A stretch of DNA of 64,000 bases from Macrotis lagotis (Eukaryota; Chordata; Mammalia; Peramelemorphia; Peramelidae), in NCBI RefSeq assembly GCF_037893015.1, contig NC_133658.1:881372893-881436892 (forward strand), written 5' to 3'. Under the pieces are notes generated by a model that saw only the letters and a program-made list of their open reading frames with translations, was not told where the DNA came from and ran no database searches. How positions within the stretch are numbered: the stretch's first letter is position 1; the number at the start of each line of letters is the position of its first letter. Both the position numbers and the translations under genes were made by a program. Below are positions 1-18,800 of the stretch, piece after piece.

Positions 1-4821
<4,821 letters not shown>

Positions 4822-6820
4822 GAGATGAGAAAGTCATCATCCTCACTTTGTATCTTCAGCCCAGCCCGAGTTCCCCAGGCAGCCTCTCTTTTCTCTCCCC
4901 CTGTGTTCCTCTAAGGGTTCACCAACTCTTTTCTTCTTCATCCCATCCCATTATACACACTCTAGATCTCATTACCATTTCCCATTCCCATCCCTCCTCC
5001 AGTGATGGCAGCTAGACTGGATTCTGACCTCTGTGCTCTGGATTCAACCAGAGTCTGTTCTGCACTTGAGGCTTGTGGGAGTTTTCCCACACTACAATTA
5101 TATTTCCCCCTTTTGTTGGGGAGCACCTCCACCCATCTGTCCAAAAGCAACACTGTAATGACCCTACACAATGGAGAACTGCTGGCCACCCAGTGCCACG
5201 TTTCAGTTTTCCTGACACGATGACTGGAGACTGTGACCTGGACCAGAGAGCCTGGTTAGCCAGCTGGGCCTTCCAAAACAACTGTCCACCTGTTCTCTCT
5301 CCTGGGCCACAAACTGACGTTCAGGCCTCAGACATAATCAGAAATGCTCCACTCTTTGTGGAGAAATGGAACCATTTGACTCTATACATGGATTCTGGAC
5401 TTTGGGCTCCTTTTGCCTCAGGGATCTTATCCGAGTTCTTGCCTCAGTTTCCCCATCTACGAAAAGAGAGGCAAGCATGAACTTTTCTGCTTTCCTAGAC
5501 AGGAGGTAGTCCCTCAAGCATACAGACCTCAGGCTATGTTGTGAGTGGTAATTACTCTCTTCCACTGGAGCCAGTCTGGTCAAGGTTATGGTTCCATATT
5601 TATTACCATTTCTCTTTTCTGGATTGATCTGTGTTTAATCTGCCTAGGAAACTCCCCATGAGGAGTCTCTGTCTCATTTTCCTTTTTCCAAGTCTGGCCT
5701 TCTGTTGACTACACTAACCTCCCTTTCTTCCTACCATAAGCTGCTTTGTTTACAAAGAAATCACCTTAGAGGGTTTCAGGTTACTTCAGAATCATCCTCA
5801 ATGGGACCCCTGCCCTCATTCCACTTTAGGGGATCATAGGATGGGGGGAACAGGAGCCTATGACCCATGGGGACAAGAGGGGTCAGTACCAGACCAAAAG
5901 GGATCAGACATATTTGGGACAGCCTTGAGGGCTCTCAAGGCACTTTCAGTGTTGGACCTGAGTGACTTTGGCTAATATTTGCTTCTTTTATGACACCTCT
6001 TATCTACCAGCTCAGGTCTGGCCTGTTCAGTCATTTTCCTTCTTCTCCTAAAGATGCTTGTGTGAGAATGAATATCGATTATTAGTACTTTCCTGGGTTG
6101 GGCCAACCATGCTATCTGGCAGATACAGGGTTAAGGGAAACTTCTCTCCATCCTTCCTACCTCCCAGGCTCCCCTTCTAGAGCTGAGATCAGCTGTCTTA
6201 GAGCCAGTGCTGGGTCAGCAGGGAGGGAAGGGGGATGGACAGAAGGAAACAGATGCAGCAAAGCTGAAGCCAGGGAACCACATTGGGAGGGGTGCCTGGC
6301 CTCAGTTCTGCCTAGCTCTTGGCCATAGGGGACTCTCCTAATCAGAATTAGGGGGTGGTCTCCTTGACTACTAACCTGAACAGAATCTGCTTAAAGATCC
6401 AGACCACTTGGAAGTCACTACCTTCAGGCCAAAGCTACCATATGATTTTTGTAGTGACTTTAATCTGCCTTATCCTTAAAAGCATCTGAAGGTAGCTATT
6501 ATGTTTCCGATCCCCAAGTTTCCCATTTTTTCTTTCTGTAGATAATCACATGACAAGGTTTTGGTTTCCCCTCCACCATCCTAGCCACCCTCTGATTAAG
6601 TGTCATTCCTAAAATATGGACTTCAGAACTGAAAGCAATGCTCCAAATCTGGTCCAGAACAGGCTGGGCCTTTCAGTGCAGATGAACCAGAAGAAGACAG
6701 AGAAGGAATACTATTTTATTGTCTGTTCAAGTCAGGGCCTCTGCCCTGAGAGCTGTTTTTCATTAAAACATTACCAGATGAGTTTATTGGGCTTTTTTCT
6801 ACCCAGCCCTAGTGAGTGGA

Positions 6821-6949
6821 TTAGGACAGGACTGGGGCAGGGTTGGCTTCTTCCCCTGAGGGAGGTACCCCATGGGCTGTGAGTAAAGGGACACCGTGCT
6901 GACTCTTGAGCACCCGGGCTGCCCAGATCTGGTGCCATCTTCTAAAGAC
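6821..6949 (-). CDS. C1orf167: C1orf167 last coding exon
   Basis: The acceptor is ggtttcag. It encodes VFRRWHQIWAARVLKSQ, then a Pro/Gly tail ending ANPAPVLS and TAA at 6823-6821. It lies within the probable 3' UTR of MTHFR on the other strand. Confidence 0.82.
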   Translation of the reverse strand, partial: VFRRWHQIWAARVLKSQHGVPLLTAHGVPPSGEEANPAPVLS

Positions 6950-9900
6950 CTGAAACCAAGGGTGGGAAAGCAATAAGGCATGAAACTGGAGTTGGTCCTT
7001 GGCTCCCTGCCCAGCCTCAGGGTCAGCCTGTCCATGTTAAGAGGAGGCAACAGCTGTCCTCTACTCTTCGCTCCTCCCCCTTCCTTAGGCAGGCTAAATA
7101 AAAAGCCCTTCCACCCCCCAAGAGGGCAGCCTGCCAACCCAGGGTGGAATGCATTAGCCCAGAATATCCAGAAAGATATGTAGGAAATCTGCTTAGAATG
7201 GAGTAGGCCCAGGAAGGAGTACATTCCCTGACAATAGCAGGCAACTTGAATAAGACAGGCAATGGGGGAAGGGGTTGTTGGCAGCAGTTTTGGGGACCAG
7301 GACATTCTTGGGTTGGCATCTGAGGAGTGAACTTTGAAAATCAAAAGCTTTTGAACTCCCTTAATGACAACATAAATTCCCTTCCTTGGTATGTGTTGGG
7401 GCAGGGGCAGTATCTGGGGTGGGGAGGACACCCCTGGAGAAAATGAAGCCAGAGAGCTCAAGAATGTAGTCCTAGATAGACCAAACACCATCCCTGCCCT
7501 TAGCTTAGTGTGTCACCTGGTAATCATAGGTACCTGAGAGAGGATACTGTGCTTGTTTTGCAAATACAAGGCCACCTGAAGCTGCAGCCACCGCCTCCGC
7601 CATGTCCTCCAACTCCATTCCAGCCACCACTGTTTGACCTGTACAAAGGTAGCATGCGATCAGGCGTGGGAGTCCCAGGAGCCATGGGCATCTCATCACC
7701 GTCTGCTAAGGATCATGAACAGGGAATGGTGGATACTGAATGAGAGGATTCTCAGCAAGGATAAGAGGACTTTGGCAACCTAACAGAATCTATCTGGTAT
7801 CTTAAAGATTGGAGTTAGATTTTAGAATGGAAATAATGTTTTGCACAATTGTACTTGTATAACCAGTATCAAATTGCTTATCCTCTCGAGGAGAGAGGAA
7901 AAAAGGGGGGGGCTCAATTTTTTTTAAATGAATGTTAAAAATTGTTTTTACATGCTATCAGGAAAAAATAAAAAAATTTTTTAATAAAGGGCAGTCCACC
8001 CTAATGCCAGTCTAAAATAGATGACATGACCTCTGGATCCCTTTTGACCCAGGAGATTATAATTTGATTGGTCCTCCAGTAAGGCTCACCAGTTTCTGTG
8101 CCAGCTGTTCTGATCCCTGGGTATCTATCCAACATTGCCAGACTTTTGCTAGCCTCCTTCTCCTTTGCTGACCATGGAATCTTAGTAGCAATACTTTGTG
8201 TCTCCACTTCTGTAGGTACTTCCTCCTTTAGAAAAAGCCTTGTGTCAAGTATGCCTATGTCCAAGTTTTGGTTTTGCTTAATTGTTTTTTTGTTTCAAAG
8301 GAAGGTTCACTGGAGAGGGAGTAGCTCCAGGAAAGATAGTTAGAGAAAAACCAAACCAAAAATAAATCTTTTAAAAATAAAAAAAGGGTTGAAATAGATG
8401 GTTTTTAAGGTTCCTTTCAGTTTTACATTGATAAACTTAAGAACAAGATTTTAGTTTTGGTCCTGCCACAACCATCTGCCATTTTAAAAAGCAAGTTGCC
8501 TTCTCCAAGTCTCATGGTTTTTACCAGGAGTGCGTGCCACGTGAAGATGTGTTGAAAGATTTAGGGATGTTTAGTGTTGAGAAAGCTTAGGGGAAAGGGA
8601 AAGCAAAAGCTACTGCCCAGCTGTTCCAGGAAACAGAGATTAGACATGTCTTACTTCCCCCAGTAAGTAATGGGCAGAAATTGCAAAGAGGTGAAGTAGG
8701 CTTGTAAGAAACATGACAATGACAATGAGATGTATCCAAAAAAGGAATGAGCTGTCTTAGGAAAGTTATCTCTAGAGCTGGAAGGGGCAGCAGAGGTCAT
8801 CCAGTATGGCCTTATCGTGTTAACAGATGAAAAAATGAGATCCCAGGGAGGTTAAGGGCCTGGCCTGAGCTGTCTCAGGTTAAGGATCAAAGACAATTTG
8901 AACCCAGCTCTTCTGAACCCAAAACCTCTTTCCACTGTACCACAGGGAGCAGGCTCCCTTCTCTCTTTTGTCTTTAACTAAATGCTAGGTAACCACTTTG
9001 TTGTAAAGAGGATCCTTCCTTAGGTATAGATTGAACTAGAGGGTTTCTCAGGTCCTTCCAAGAGTAAAATTCTGTGGTTCTAGGTGACAAAGGTTTTTCT
9101 TACTCCAGCCATGTTTCCTTCAACCCTGCTTCTCTCTTGTGGTTTCTGCTCTGAAGGATCTGGATTGTCTTGGAACTGCCTCCTTCTTCTCCTCTGGGAA
9201 CCTTCCTAGGTCCTTCCTGGCTGGTTAGTCCCTTGACTCTGCTTTGCCTTTGGTTCAGCTGAAACCAAAGCTGAAAGGAGCTACAGTGGAGAGGCAAGTG
9301 TGGGAAGGAAAGTAGCAAGCTCTCCTTTGGGTCACCTGAGAAGAGAAAGGAAGTATGGGACGGGAATCAAGGACACCGTACCCAGCGATCAACTCTTACT
9401 GTGGTTCAAACTACAGAAAGTTCAATGGGAAGCTCCAGAAGAGCAATTCATGACTCCACCAACTTGCAGTGAACAGGATAGCCAGAAACCTTGGCATAAG
9501 ACTGGTTGAGGAAACTCGGGGGTGTCTTGCCCAGCAAAGAACAGACTTAGGGGCACCAAGGTAATTTCCTCAATTAGTTGAATTATCCCTCTTGTGTCCT
9601 GTTTGTCCCCAGAGGGTGAGACTATGATCAAGGTTGGAAGTTGCAGAGAAACAATCAAAACCTAAAATATTCTGGGACAAACCAAGACCACTGGGTTTGG
9701 AGAGGACAAGAGTTCGATGCCTTATTCTTTCATTTACTACCTGCTTAACTTCGAGCAAGCCACTTCACTGCCATGAGCCTCAGTTTCCTCCTCTGTAACG
9801 TGAGGGGGCTGGGTCAAATGACCTCCAAGGCTCCTTTCAGCTCTCCATCTGGACAAGTAGCTTGACTAGTTAGTCATCACTGAAGGTGATGGGACAGGGA

Positions 9901-12900
9901 TGCCATAAAGAAGGCCTCTGAGGTCCTGCCCAACTCTGAGATTCTATACCAACCTTTCTGGATAATTCATAAAAGTGGCAAAGTTGCCTAGAGGCAGCTG
10001 GTGGTATAGTGGATAGAGCAGTGGGCTTGGAGTCAGGAAGACCTGAGTTCAAATGTGACTTCACTGTGTGACCCTGGGAAAATCACTTAACCTCTGCTTA
10101 CCATCTGTAAAATGATAATGACAGTACCCACCTTCCAGAGTCATGAAGCTCAAATGAGATGCTTAGTAGAGTGCCAACAGAACTTCAATTTACCTGGTCT
10201 TTCCCAGCCCCCTCCACTCTAATCTCACCTGCTTGTTCCCCTCCCCTCCTCTTCCAGGAAGAATCAAAAACTGATTGCTGCCAGAGCAGCATTCCTTACC
10301 CAGAAACACTAATCTCTCCCTCTGTCCAATGAGGCTGTGAAGTGTCCTCTTGGCCTGGGCCAGGGCTATGGCCCTTGTCCAGTAGTTGTCGACCTGAGAG
10401 AAAGGGGAAAATCAACTCGGAGTGGGTCTTTGAGCAGCGGCCAAGGAGCAACATCAATTGGGCTTATGCCGAGATGATGAGGCTGAACTGTCTACTATAC
10501 GGCTTCTGCTTTTGAATAAGGGAGTGACGGTCAGATGTGAGACCTCAGGCATGTCTCTTCTGGGTCTAGTACCTAATTGTCCAACTCTAAATCTATGATC
10601 TCAGGGTCAGATCAAACTATTCCCAGTCCCTCCTCTTACCCCCATCAGCAGGGCCCCAAAGTTTACACAGTGGGATGGTCCAGGTTTCATCATCCACACC
10701 TCCACTCTGGGGCCCTACAAGAAGACTGGCAAGGAGCCAGGGAATGGTCTGAGGCTATCTTACTTCACCTCCCAACCAATGCTGTGGTGAGGCACTCCTC
10801 AATCTCTGTTGCTGCCATTTTTTGGGTGCCTGTCGGTGGAGGGAGTTATTGATTTGCTAATATTATGGTGGTGAGTGGAAGTAGCCCTGAACTACTAATG
10901 AAAAATTCTGAGTTCTAGGCTCGAATCCTCATTCTGAGATAATATTTAAAATATTTAAATATTAATTGATTTAATATTAACTGAGTTAATAAAGGGCTTG
11001 GCACAGTTGAGCCTGGAAAATAGCCGGAGTTATATATCTCATTCTTTTCAAATATAACTTGAGGGGATAGGATTAGATAAACTCAGGGATACTTTCCATC
11101 TCAAAAATCTAGGATCCTGATCCTTTTGAGCCTCAGTTTTTCCATCTATAAAATGGACATGGTGAAACCAAATGTGCTCTTATTTGAAGAGAGGAGAAAC
11201 TGGAGTGTGGAGCACTAACTATACTATATAGAGGCTCACTCAATGTGATAGTTTGACAAAATTGCTTTTCCTTCCTTTTCTTTTTTAGTTTTATTTAAAA
11301 GCAATAGCACTCTGGTTTGGAGGGAGGGATAGAATTCAGAAATTAAGATGATATAAAGGCAAGATATTTTAATTTAAAAAAAGATGCTTTGTAAACAGAA
11401 TATAAATATACTTGAAATACAGCAAAACACCCTGATGGGATCCAGTTTTATCAACTGCTCACGTGTGATTTTTCCAGAAAAAATGAAATCACTTTTTTAA
11501 ATGTGAAACTTTCTTTTAGCCTTTTTGATTGGTAACCCTTTCTAAATACATTTCACTTTACTAAACCTTTCACACATTTCAGAGTTGAAAGGGAACTTAG
11601 ATATGATCTCGTCTAGTCATCATTTGACAGTTGAAGAAACCGAGGCCAAGAAATTGTGTGTGTGTGTGTGTTTCTGTGTCTGTGTCTGTGTGTGTGTCTG
11701 TGTGTATGTTTCTGTGTCTGTGTCTGTGTGTGTGTCTGTGTGTGTCTGTGTGTCTGTGTGATGACTTCTAACAGAGAGCGAAGTGGCCAAGGAGGAAGTA
11801 GAACTCATCATCTTTAACTTCAGAATCTAGTACCTTTCCCACTTTGCTAATCTCCTGTGACATCAAAAACTAAGAAATACAGGCCAATAACCCTACCCAC
11901 AATCCTGAAGTCTCTGCCCTGTCCCCTCCACTCTAATCTCACCTGCTTCCCAAAAGTATCAAGATCTACACATAGCATGTGGCGCCCTCTGATGGCCAGT
12001 CTCCAAGGATGCCTGGGATGCATGGCATTGTTCTTGGTCCAGAGGCCGACAGAGGTGTCCTCCGGCTTCTTGGTCAATTGATACCTCAACATCCCTTTGT
12101 GGTCCCAAGGAAATCTCAGGAGATGGTGTTGCCTGATGTGATAGATCTGACTCCTAGATGTCCTCCAGTCTTGGCCCCGAAAGTTGATCACTTCAGCCAG
12201 TTCAGTGAGAGTCCTAGGAAATAAAGATTACCTTGGGAAGGCATCATTTCCCTTTCTGCCTGCCCCTAAGCCTGATCCTGGGGATGATACTCTGGGTAAG
12301 AATGCTCCAAAGAGAGGGTGTGAGGCCCAACTCCCATATCATCCTCCCCTTCTCTGAGGAAAATTTGGAGAAAGGACCAAAGGTACTGCAAGAGAGCACC
12401 ATGCAACCCTTAAAGGGGTTCTGAAATAGGGGAAAGGCAAGTTTGGGCTTTGCCTGAAGTATCTTGGGTGATGCTAATGGGATGATAACAAGGGTTGATG
12501 TCGCATATTTAAACCTCAAGGTCTTTGTGGGACTTGAATACTTTCCACCGGACATTAGGGTAAGGGAAGGAAAGAGCATGCTCTGTTTTGAATCCCTGGA
12601 CTTTCCCCCACTGCCATACTTCTTGGGTAGCGATCTCTGGGTGTCAGGTCTCTTACTTCCTATCAAAAGTTGAATTAGGGATTGAAGGCTTGGACTTGGG
12701 AGGCAATTGTGGCCTATTGGTTATTAGTATAGAACATAAAATACTCTATAATGAGTCAGGAAGAACTGCATACTCCCAAATGTACTTTGTCATTTGTAGA
12801 GTGGATACCCCACCTCATAGGGCAGTTGTGAATTCAAAGGAGGTAATGAGTGTAAAGCTATTTGTGGAATTTAAAGCATCATATAAACAGTAGCTATTAT

Positions 12901-14643
12901 CATTACTAAATGGACGTTTAGTCTTTGGGTGGTGTAGGTGTGGCTGATCTCACATAGCTGGTACCAATGGACCCTAGGCTTCCAGCACCATGCCACCTTG
13001 AAATCTCCAACCCCTACCCCCAAAGCAGGACCTGAGATAATGGTGGAAGGCTGCCTTCCACCAGGCTTTGAGGGCCCTTTCAGCCTAGTCCACACTAGAT
13101 ACCCTTGCATGGCAGTGAGGTAGAGTTTCTGCCAAGCCACAAAGACTGCCATCAGCTCCTACCTCCTCTGGATGGCTTGAAGGGTCCATAAACTGACCCA
13201 GAGGTTCAGGACAGCCAACACCATGTGATGTGAGACTTGGAAATGGCTGGAAAACAAGGACAACAGTTTGTCTGAAAAGGTTTCAGTGGAATGCAGACTC
13301 AAGACAACACAACTGTCTGACATGGCTGTCCACTTCCTCCCTGCCTCGCCGCACCAAAAAAAACCTCCTCAAACACTAAAGTGACCTCACAGCTACCTTA
13401 ATAGCTTTGTATCAGGCAGTGTCTCTGGGGATTGAAGGGAGTGTCCCAGTGGGCATAAGAGCGCATAAAGGGTCAGAGAAGGGCACCAGGCCTCAATAGT
13501 TCCCCTGCCACCATAGTAGCCAGATTATATATCCAGGGTTCTCAGGGGCAGAGAAAATTGTGTGGCTTGATCCCATTCAGTACTTCTCTTTCACCTTCAC
13601 AGCTCCCTGTGGGGTGTCCGGTCCCAAGCTTCTTTGATGCCCCCGCACCTCCAATGGAACCGAACCAGATCAGCCCAAGAAAGGGAGATGATGTTCCCAA
13701 TGCAGTCTGCCCTGGTGACACCATGAGTGGACCACTTCAGTCACAGAACCGCGGAGTGTGGGAGCTGGACGGAGCCTGGACACCCCCCCCCCCCCACTCA
13801 GGCCAGCCCAGACTCAAACAGCATATCCAACAAGCAACCATCCAACCACATAGCTTGCTTACCAAGCAGCCACTTCTTTCCATTTTGGGAAAGCTTAGAT
13901 AATTTGGAAGATTCTCTTTATATTGGACCAAAATCTCAGCAACTTGTACCAAACAGAGTGAAGCTAATACTTCTTCCATAGGACAGCTCTTCAAATATTT
14001 TATGACAGCTAAAATACATTTCCTCCCCAAGTCTCCTCTTTTCCTGACCAACCTACTCTCCTTCCTTAAACTCCTCTCTACATGGCATGGCCTCATGCCC
14101 TTTATTGCTGGTCACCCTCCTGTGGACACACTCCAGCTTATCAATGACCTTTCTTTTAAAATGGTCAGTTGAGAGAGGTGGGGTGGGGTGGGGAGTGGGA
14201 AGTGTGGCTTCAGAAAAACCTGGAAAGTCTTATATGAATTGGTGCAAAATGAAGTGAACAGAACCAGGAGAACATTGTTTATGGTAAAAGCAATATTGTA
14301 ACAATGATGAACTGTGAAAGACTTAGCCACTCTGAACAATACAATGATCCAGGACAATTCCTAAAGGACTCGATCTGAAAAATGCTGTCCAAATCCAGAG
14401 AGAGAGAGAGAACCAAAAAACTCTGAATGCAGATTGAAGTATTTTTCCTTCTTCCTTTTTTCCTTCCTTCCTTCCTTCCTTCCTTCCTTCCTTCCTTCCT
14501 TCCTTCCTTCCTTCCTTCCTTCCTTCCTTCCTTCCTTCCTTCCTTCCTCCCTCCCTTCTATTTCTCTCCCTTCCTTCTTTTCACTTCCTTGCTTCATTTC
14601 TTACCTTCCTTACTGTTTTCTTCTCTGTCTCTCTGTCTCTATC

Positions 14644-14674
<31 letters not shown>

Positions 14675-15772
14675 TTCTCTCTCTCCCTCTCCTTTCTGTT
14701 TCTGTCTGTCTCCCCCTCCCCCGTTCTTCTCTTTGTTCCTAACACAGCCAATATGGAAATGTTTTTCATATCTGATTCATTGTTTTTCTTGTCAGTGGGT
14801 GAGAGAAGGGTGGGAGGGAGAGAATTTGAAACTCAAATTTTTAAAAAAATGAATGTTCAAATAAAGCATGATTATTTAAAAAATTATAAATAAAACACAC
14901 TAAAATATTCATTCTAGAACTGACCCTAGTTCTACAGATGTGGGCTGATCTCCAGTGTCTCCCCTGAGCTCCAGTCCCACATCACTAAGTATAAGACCTA
15001 TGAGATATTTCTTTTTCTTTTTTAGGTTTGTTTGTTTGTTTGTTTGGCAAGGCAAGGGGGTCAAATGACTTGACGAAGGTTACACAGCTAGGTAATTATT
15101 AAGTGTCTGAGGTCGGATCTGAACTCAGGTCCTCCTGATGCCAGTGCCGGTGCTCTATCCATTGCGCCACCTAGCTGGCCCCTCTATGGGATATTTCTAA
15201 CTGGGTTTCTCATTGACTTCTCAAGCTTAACAGGTACAAAACAAAACTCACTGTTTCCCCTCCAAAGTCAACAAATATGTATTATGCACCTCCCTACTGT
15301 GTGTATATCTTTGCCTAATATTCCTATTTCTACTATCCTGGACCTTACCAACTTTCTAGTGACTCAGGGTCTCACCTGAAGAAAGACTCCTCCCTCCCCC
15401 ACCTCCAACAGGTACACATTCAGTCATTTCCTGAGTCAGACCAGTGCCATCTCCTCAGTATCCCTCATATCTCACACCTACATCTTTCTGTCCACTCACA
15501 CCACAACCATCAGGAGTCTCCAGCGTCTGTTGGCTTTAAGGACCTGTAGTAGGATTAAATACAAACTCTTCAGTTTGCCTTTATGATCAGACTCCAGGCT
15601 TATCTTTCCTGCTTTATTCAAAATGTTCCCCCTTCAGGTGAGTGAAGTGGTGCAGTGGTTAGAGCACCTTGCCTGGCGTCAGCAAGTCTCCTACTAGACA
15701 CTTGCTAGTTGTGTGTGAGCCTGGACAAATTACTTCACTGCTTGGTCTGCCTCAGTTTTCTCAACTGTAAAA

Positions 15773-15826
<54 letters not shown>

Positions 15827-18800
15827 GCAGCTACCTCACAGGGATCAAGAAAGATGTTTGTAAAGCACCTAGAACAGAGCCTGAACATGGCAGGCATTAA
15901 TAAGTGCCCGTTTGCTTCTCTTACTGTGTTCTGTTCCAACCAAATTAGCCCATGATATGACCCTCAAACCTGGGCTGCCTCTTCTCCCTCATCTCTTCCT
16001 CTTGTTTTCTTTAAAGCTCTGCTTTCTACGTGATATCTTTCCTGATCTTCTGATCTTCCAGGTGGCTGGTAAATTTCCAACTCCCTCATTTTTACTTATC
16101 TCTTAAATGCAATTCAACTGCATTTCAATTCCTTGTGGGGAGGGATTTCGGTTGTTGTTTCTATCTTTCTATCCCCAGTGCTTAGCATATATTTATTTTA
16201 AAAAAAAAGACCTGTGACCTTTGACCTAGAGGTACCGGCCTCCTGGCGGTTTCTCACAGAAGATACTTCATGTCCGGACAATGGGCATTTGCCCCTTGTT
16301 GTCCTCCTTGCCTGGAATGCTTTTCCTCCTCTTCCCTTCCTGACTTCTCTGGCTTCCCTCAGGTCTCAGCTAAAATCCCATCTACTATAAGAAGCCTTTT
16401 TTGATCCCTTTTCATTCTAGTACCTTCCCCTCTTATTTATTTCCTTGTTACCATGCTTGTTTGTACATAGCTTTTTTGCCCCGCCCTCCCCCATTGGACT
16501 GTGATCTCTTTGAGAGCAAGAAATGTCTTTTGTCTTTCTTTGAATCCCTAACATTCAGCACAGAATTTGGAAAACAGTTGGTGCTTAATAAATGCCTATT
16601 GGCTAATTATAGGGAGCATAAACATTTCTCTCTCTGGTTAAGTTTGCAAAGGGTTTTGCATATATTAATTCATTTCATCCATACAACGATCTTTCAAGAT
16701 AATATCCATCACCCTCATTTTACAGACCAGAAAAACTGACATTGAGAGAAATCCAGTGACTTGTACACAGTCACACTACTCTAGTAAGTGGGTGAGGCAG
16801 CATTTGAACTCAAGTCTCCAGGACTCCAGATCTGGCACTTCATCCACTAGGATGAGCTGCCCCTAAATTCACACCTATGAAGCTTTGAGTTCACTAAGAA
16901 TGTCCCAGATTTTTATCATTAAAAACTCAATCTCAATAAATGAAGTTGATTTTTTGTTTACTCAAGAATTCCCTTTCCAGAATACTCACATCTCCTGGCA
17001 GGAGGCAGCATTTCTCTGCTTGGACACCTTCTGAGGCCATCCCCCACACACTATCCTCTTCAGGATGTGGGGCCAATGTTGAGGCTCCTGGAGGGCCTGT
17101 TGTCCTAAAGGAAAGAATCCTACATCTAGAGGTGCAGAAATCCAGCCCAGGGCTCTCTCTTCTGGAATAAACCTAGACCTGGATTTCCTGGGATCATAGG
17201 GGCCTGTTTCTAGGAAATAGGAATTCAGATCTCAGACCTGGATGCCTGTTCTAGGGTGAGGAAGAGCACTAGTACCCTAGAGAGCATGGCCACAGAGGAC
17301 TGTGTTTAGAAAAGATTGCTTATGGAAAACACATGAAGGTAGGAACAAAAAGAACTCTGGGATGGTGCGTAGCTTTGAAAGGCATTTGGGGGTTGAAGTT
17401 GTCCTTTTCTGTCTGAGTATCCCCCCAACCTCATTCCACTCCCTCCTCCTTCTCACCCACAGTTATCCCCAAAGGGTCAAAGTTTCAGAAATGCTGCCTA
17501 TCATCCCCATTTTTTTCCTTAAACATGAAGAATCTGAGGCCTGGAGATTTGTCCAAGGTCACACAGGAAAGGAGCAAAATTGGCATCTGAAGCCAAGTCC
17601 TTTGACATCAATTCCATTATATTTTCTATTTATCTTAAAGCATCCAATTCCCATCTATCACCAGGTGCTACATACCTGAAGATAGACTGTTTACCCCCTC
17701 AGAGTGGAGGCTCTCTATAGAATAGGGGTCCCTCAGGTTGAGGCTATGACAGTTCCTCTCTCCTCCAAATGTTCATTCCTTGTGGATCTCCCTATAGTAC
17801 CCAAATGGGGTTCTAGGGACTTAGGAGCCCTGGAGTTAAAGCTGCTTCTACCTCCCCAGAGTACCTGAGCCCAGACTTACTCTGCCAAGAGGTATGCCAA
17901 TGATGGAGGGCTTCTTGGGTCAGTCCCCAGACTCCCTGCTGGCAGAACAGCTCCCACCAGACCCCTTGGTCTGCTGTGCATAGGTTCCAGCTGCAGATTA
18001 CACTAGAAGGGAAATAAGAAGGGCAGGATCTATTCAAAGACGCGAAACTATTGAGAGCAGAAATTTTCAAAATCAAAAAGAATGGACTTAATGATGATCA
18101 AGTCACAGAAAGGTTCCACAGAGAAGCAGGACTATAGAATGTAGAGCTGGAAAAGACCTCAGAAACCATCTAGTCCAATCTCCTCATTTTACACATAAGG
18201 AAACTGAGAAACAGGAATGTAAAGTCATTTGCCCAAGACTAGTAAATAGCAAAGCAGAGATTTGAGCCCATGTCCTTGGCCAACAAATCTACTGCTCTTT
18301 CTACAACACAAAGAACCAGAGAAGTCTCTTAGGGCAGGGTAGTGGAGGTGAAATTCAGGTCTCTAAATCCTAGCCTTGGGTTCAGTTCTTCCCTCATCTA
18401 AAAAATATTTAACAAAAGAAAAAAAAATCCATCCCATAGTGTGCCTCCCCCCATCCACCCATTCAGTGTAAGATGGGGAGATGGGAGATATACCAGCAGA
18501 GTCTAGATGGAAAAGTAAGATAGGAACTCATCTAAGTTCTACCAAATTCCCTTCCAAACAACTTTATAATGATGCCTCAAAACAAATTCTGGGATAATAG
18601 TACCCACAAAAGGGTGGGCTGAAATAATTTTCCAAGCCCAAGACAATTTAGAAGGTCAACATGAAAGGTCTGTCTTACTGAAGTGTGAGTAGAATGCTGT
18701 CCAGAGTAGGTAGTCTGAGCAAGCTAGCAGCAGGTTGCACCCCAACAAAGTAACAGGGAGGCCCTAAGCCCCAGAAAGCTCACTAGCTTTGGGGAAACTG

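Larger units (their letters stand above)
4822..7120 (+). other. MTHFR: Probable MTHFR 3' untranslated region
   Basis: About 2.3 kb after the stop holds no long open frame and no clear transposon, as expected of the long 3' UTR known for MTHFR. The first good AATAAA on the + strand is at 7097-7102. Further candidates lie at about 7966 and 7983, inside an L1-like tail. The true cleavage site cannot be fixed without transcript data. Confidence 0.6.
15300..16170 (+). mobile_element. LINE2 fragment interrupted by a SINE
   Basis: ggattaaatacaaactcttc, ctttatgatcagactccagg and later cctttctgatctt-like text are the L2 ORF2 end and 3' region; the middle is interrupted by the next entry. Confidence 0.6.

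Noticed and set aside
6799-7491. 230-codon - strand frame
   Set aside because: The real C1orf167 exon here (6821-6949) is read in a different frame, supported by splice sites, matching phase and the W-rich repeat; the long frame runs through intron and is chance.
9991-10060. tRNA-like sequence at SINE heads, here and elsewhere
   Set aside because: These are SINE promoters with A/B-box remnants, part of repeated elements, not tRNA genes.
10294-10299. Strong donor gtaagg inside C1orf167 exon 10229-10393
   Set aside because: Using it leaves phase 1, which cannot join any downstream exon without a stop; reading through to 10229 restores phase 0.
14427-14852. Phe/Leu/Pro/Ser repeat proteins from both frames
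   Set aside because: They are translations of the TTCC microsatellite.
15709-15955. Poly-Asn and poly-Ile frames
   Set aside because: Translations of the AAT microsatellite.
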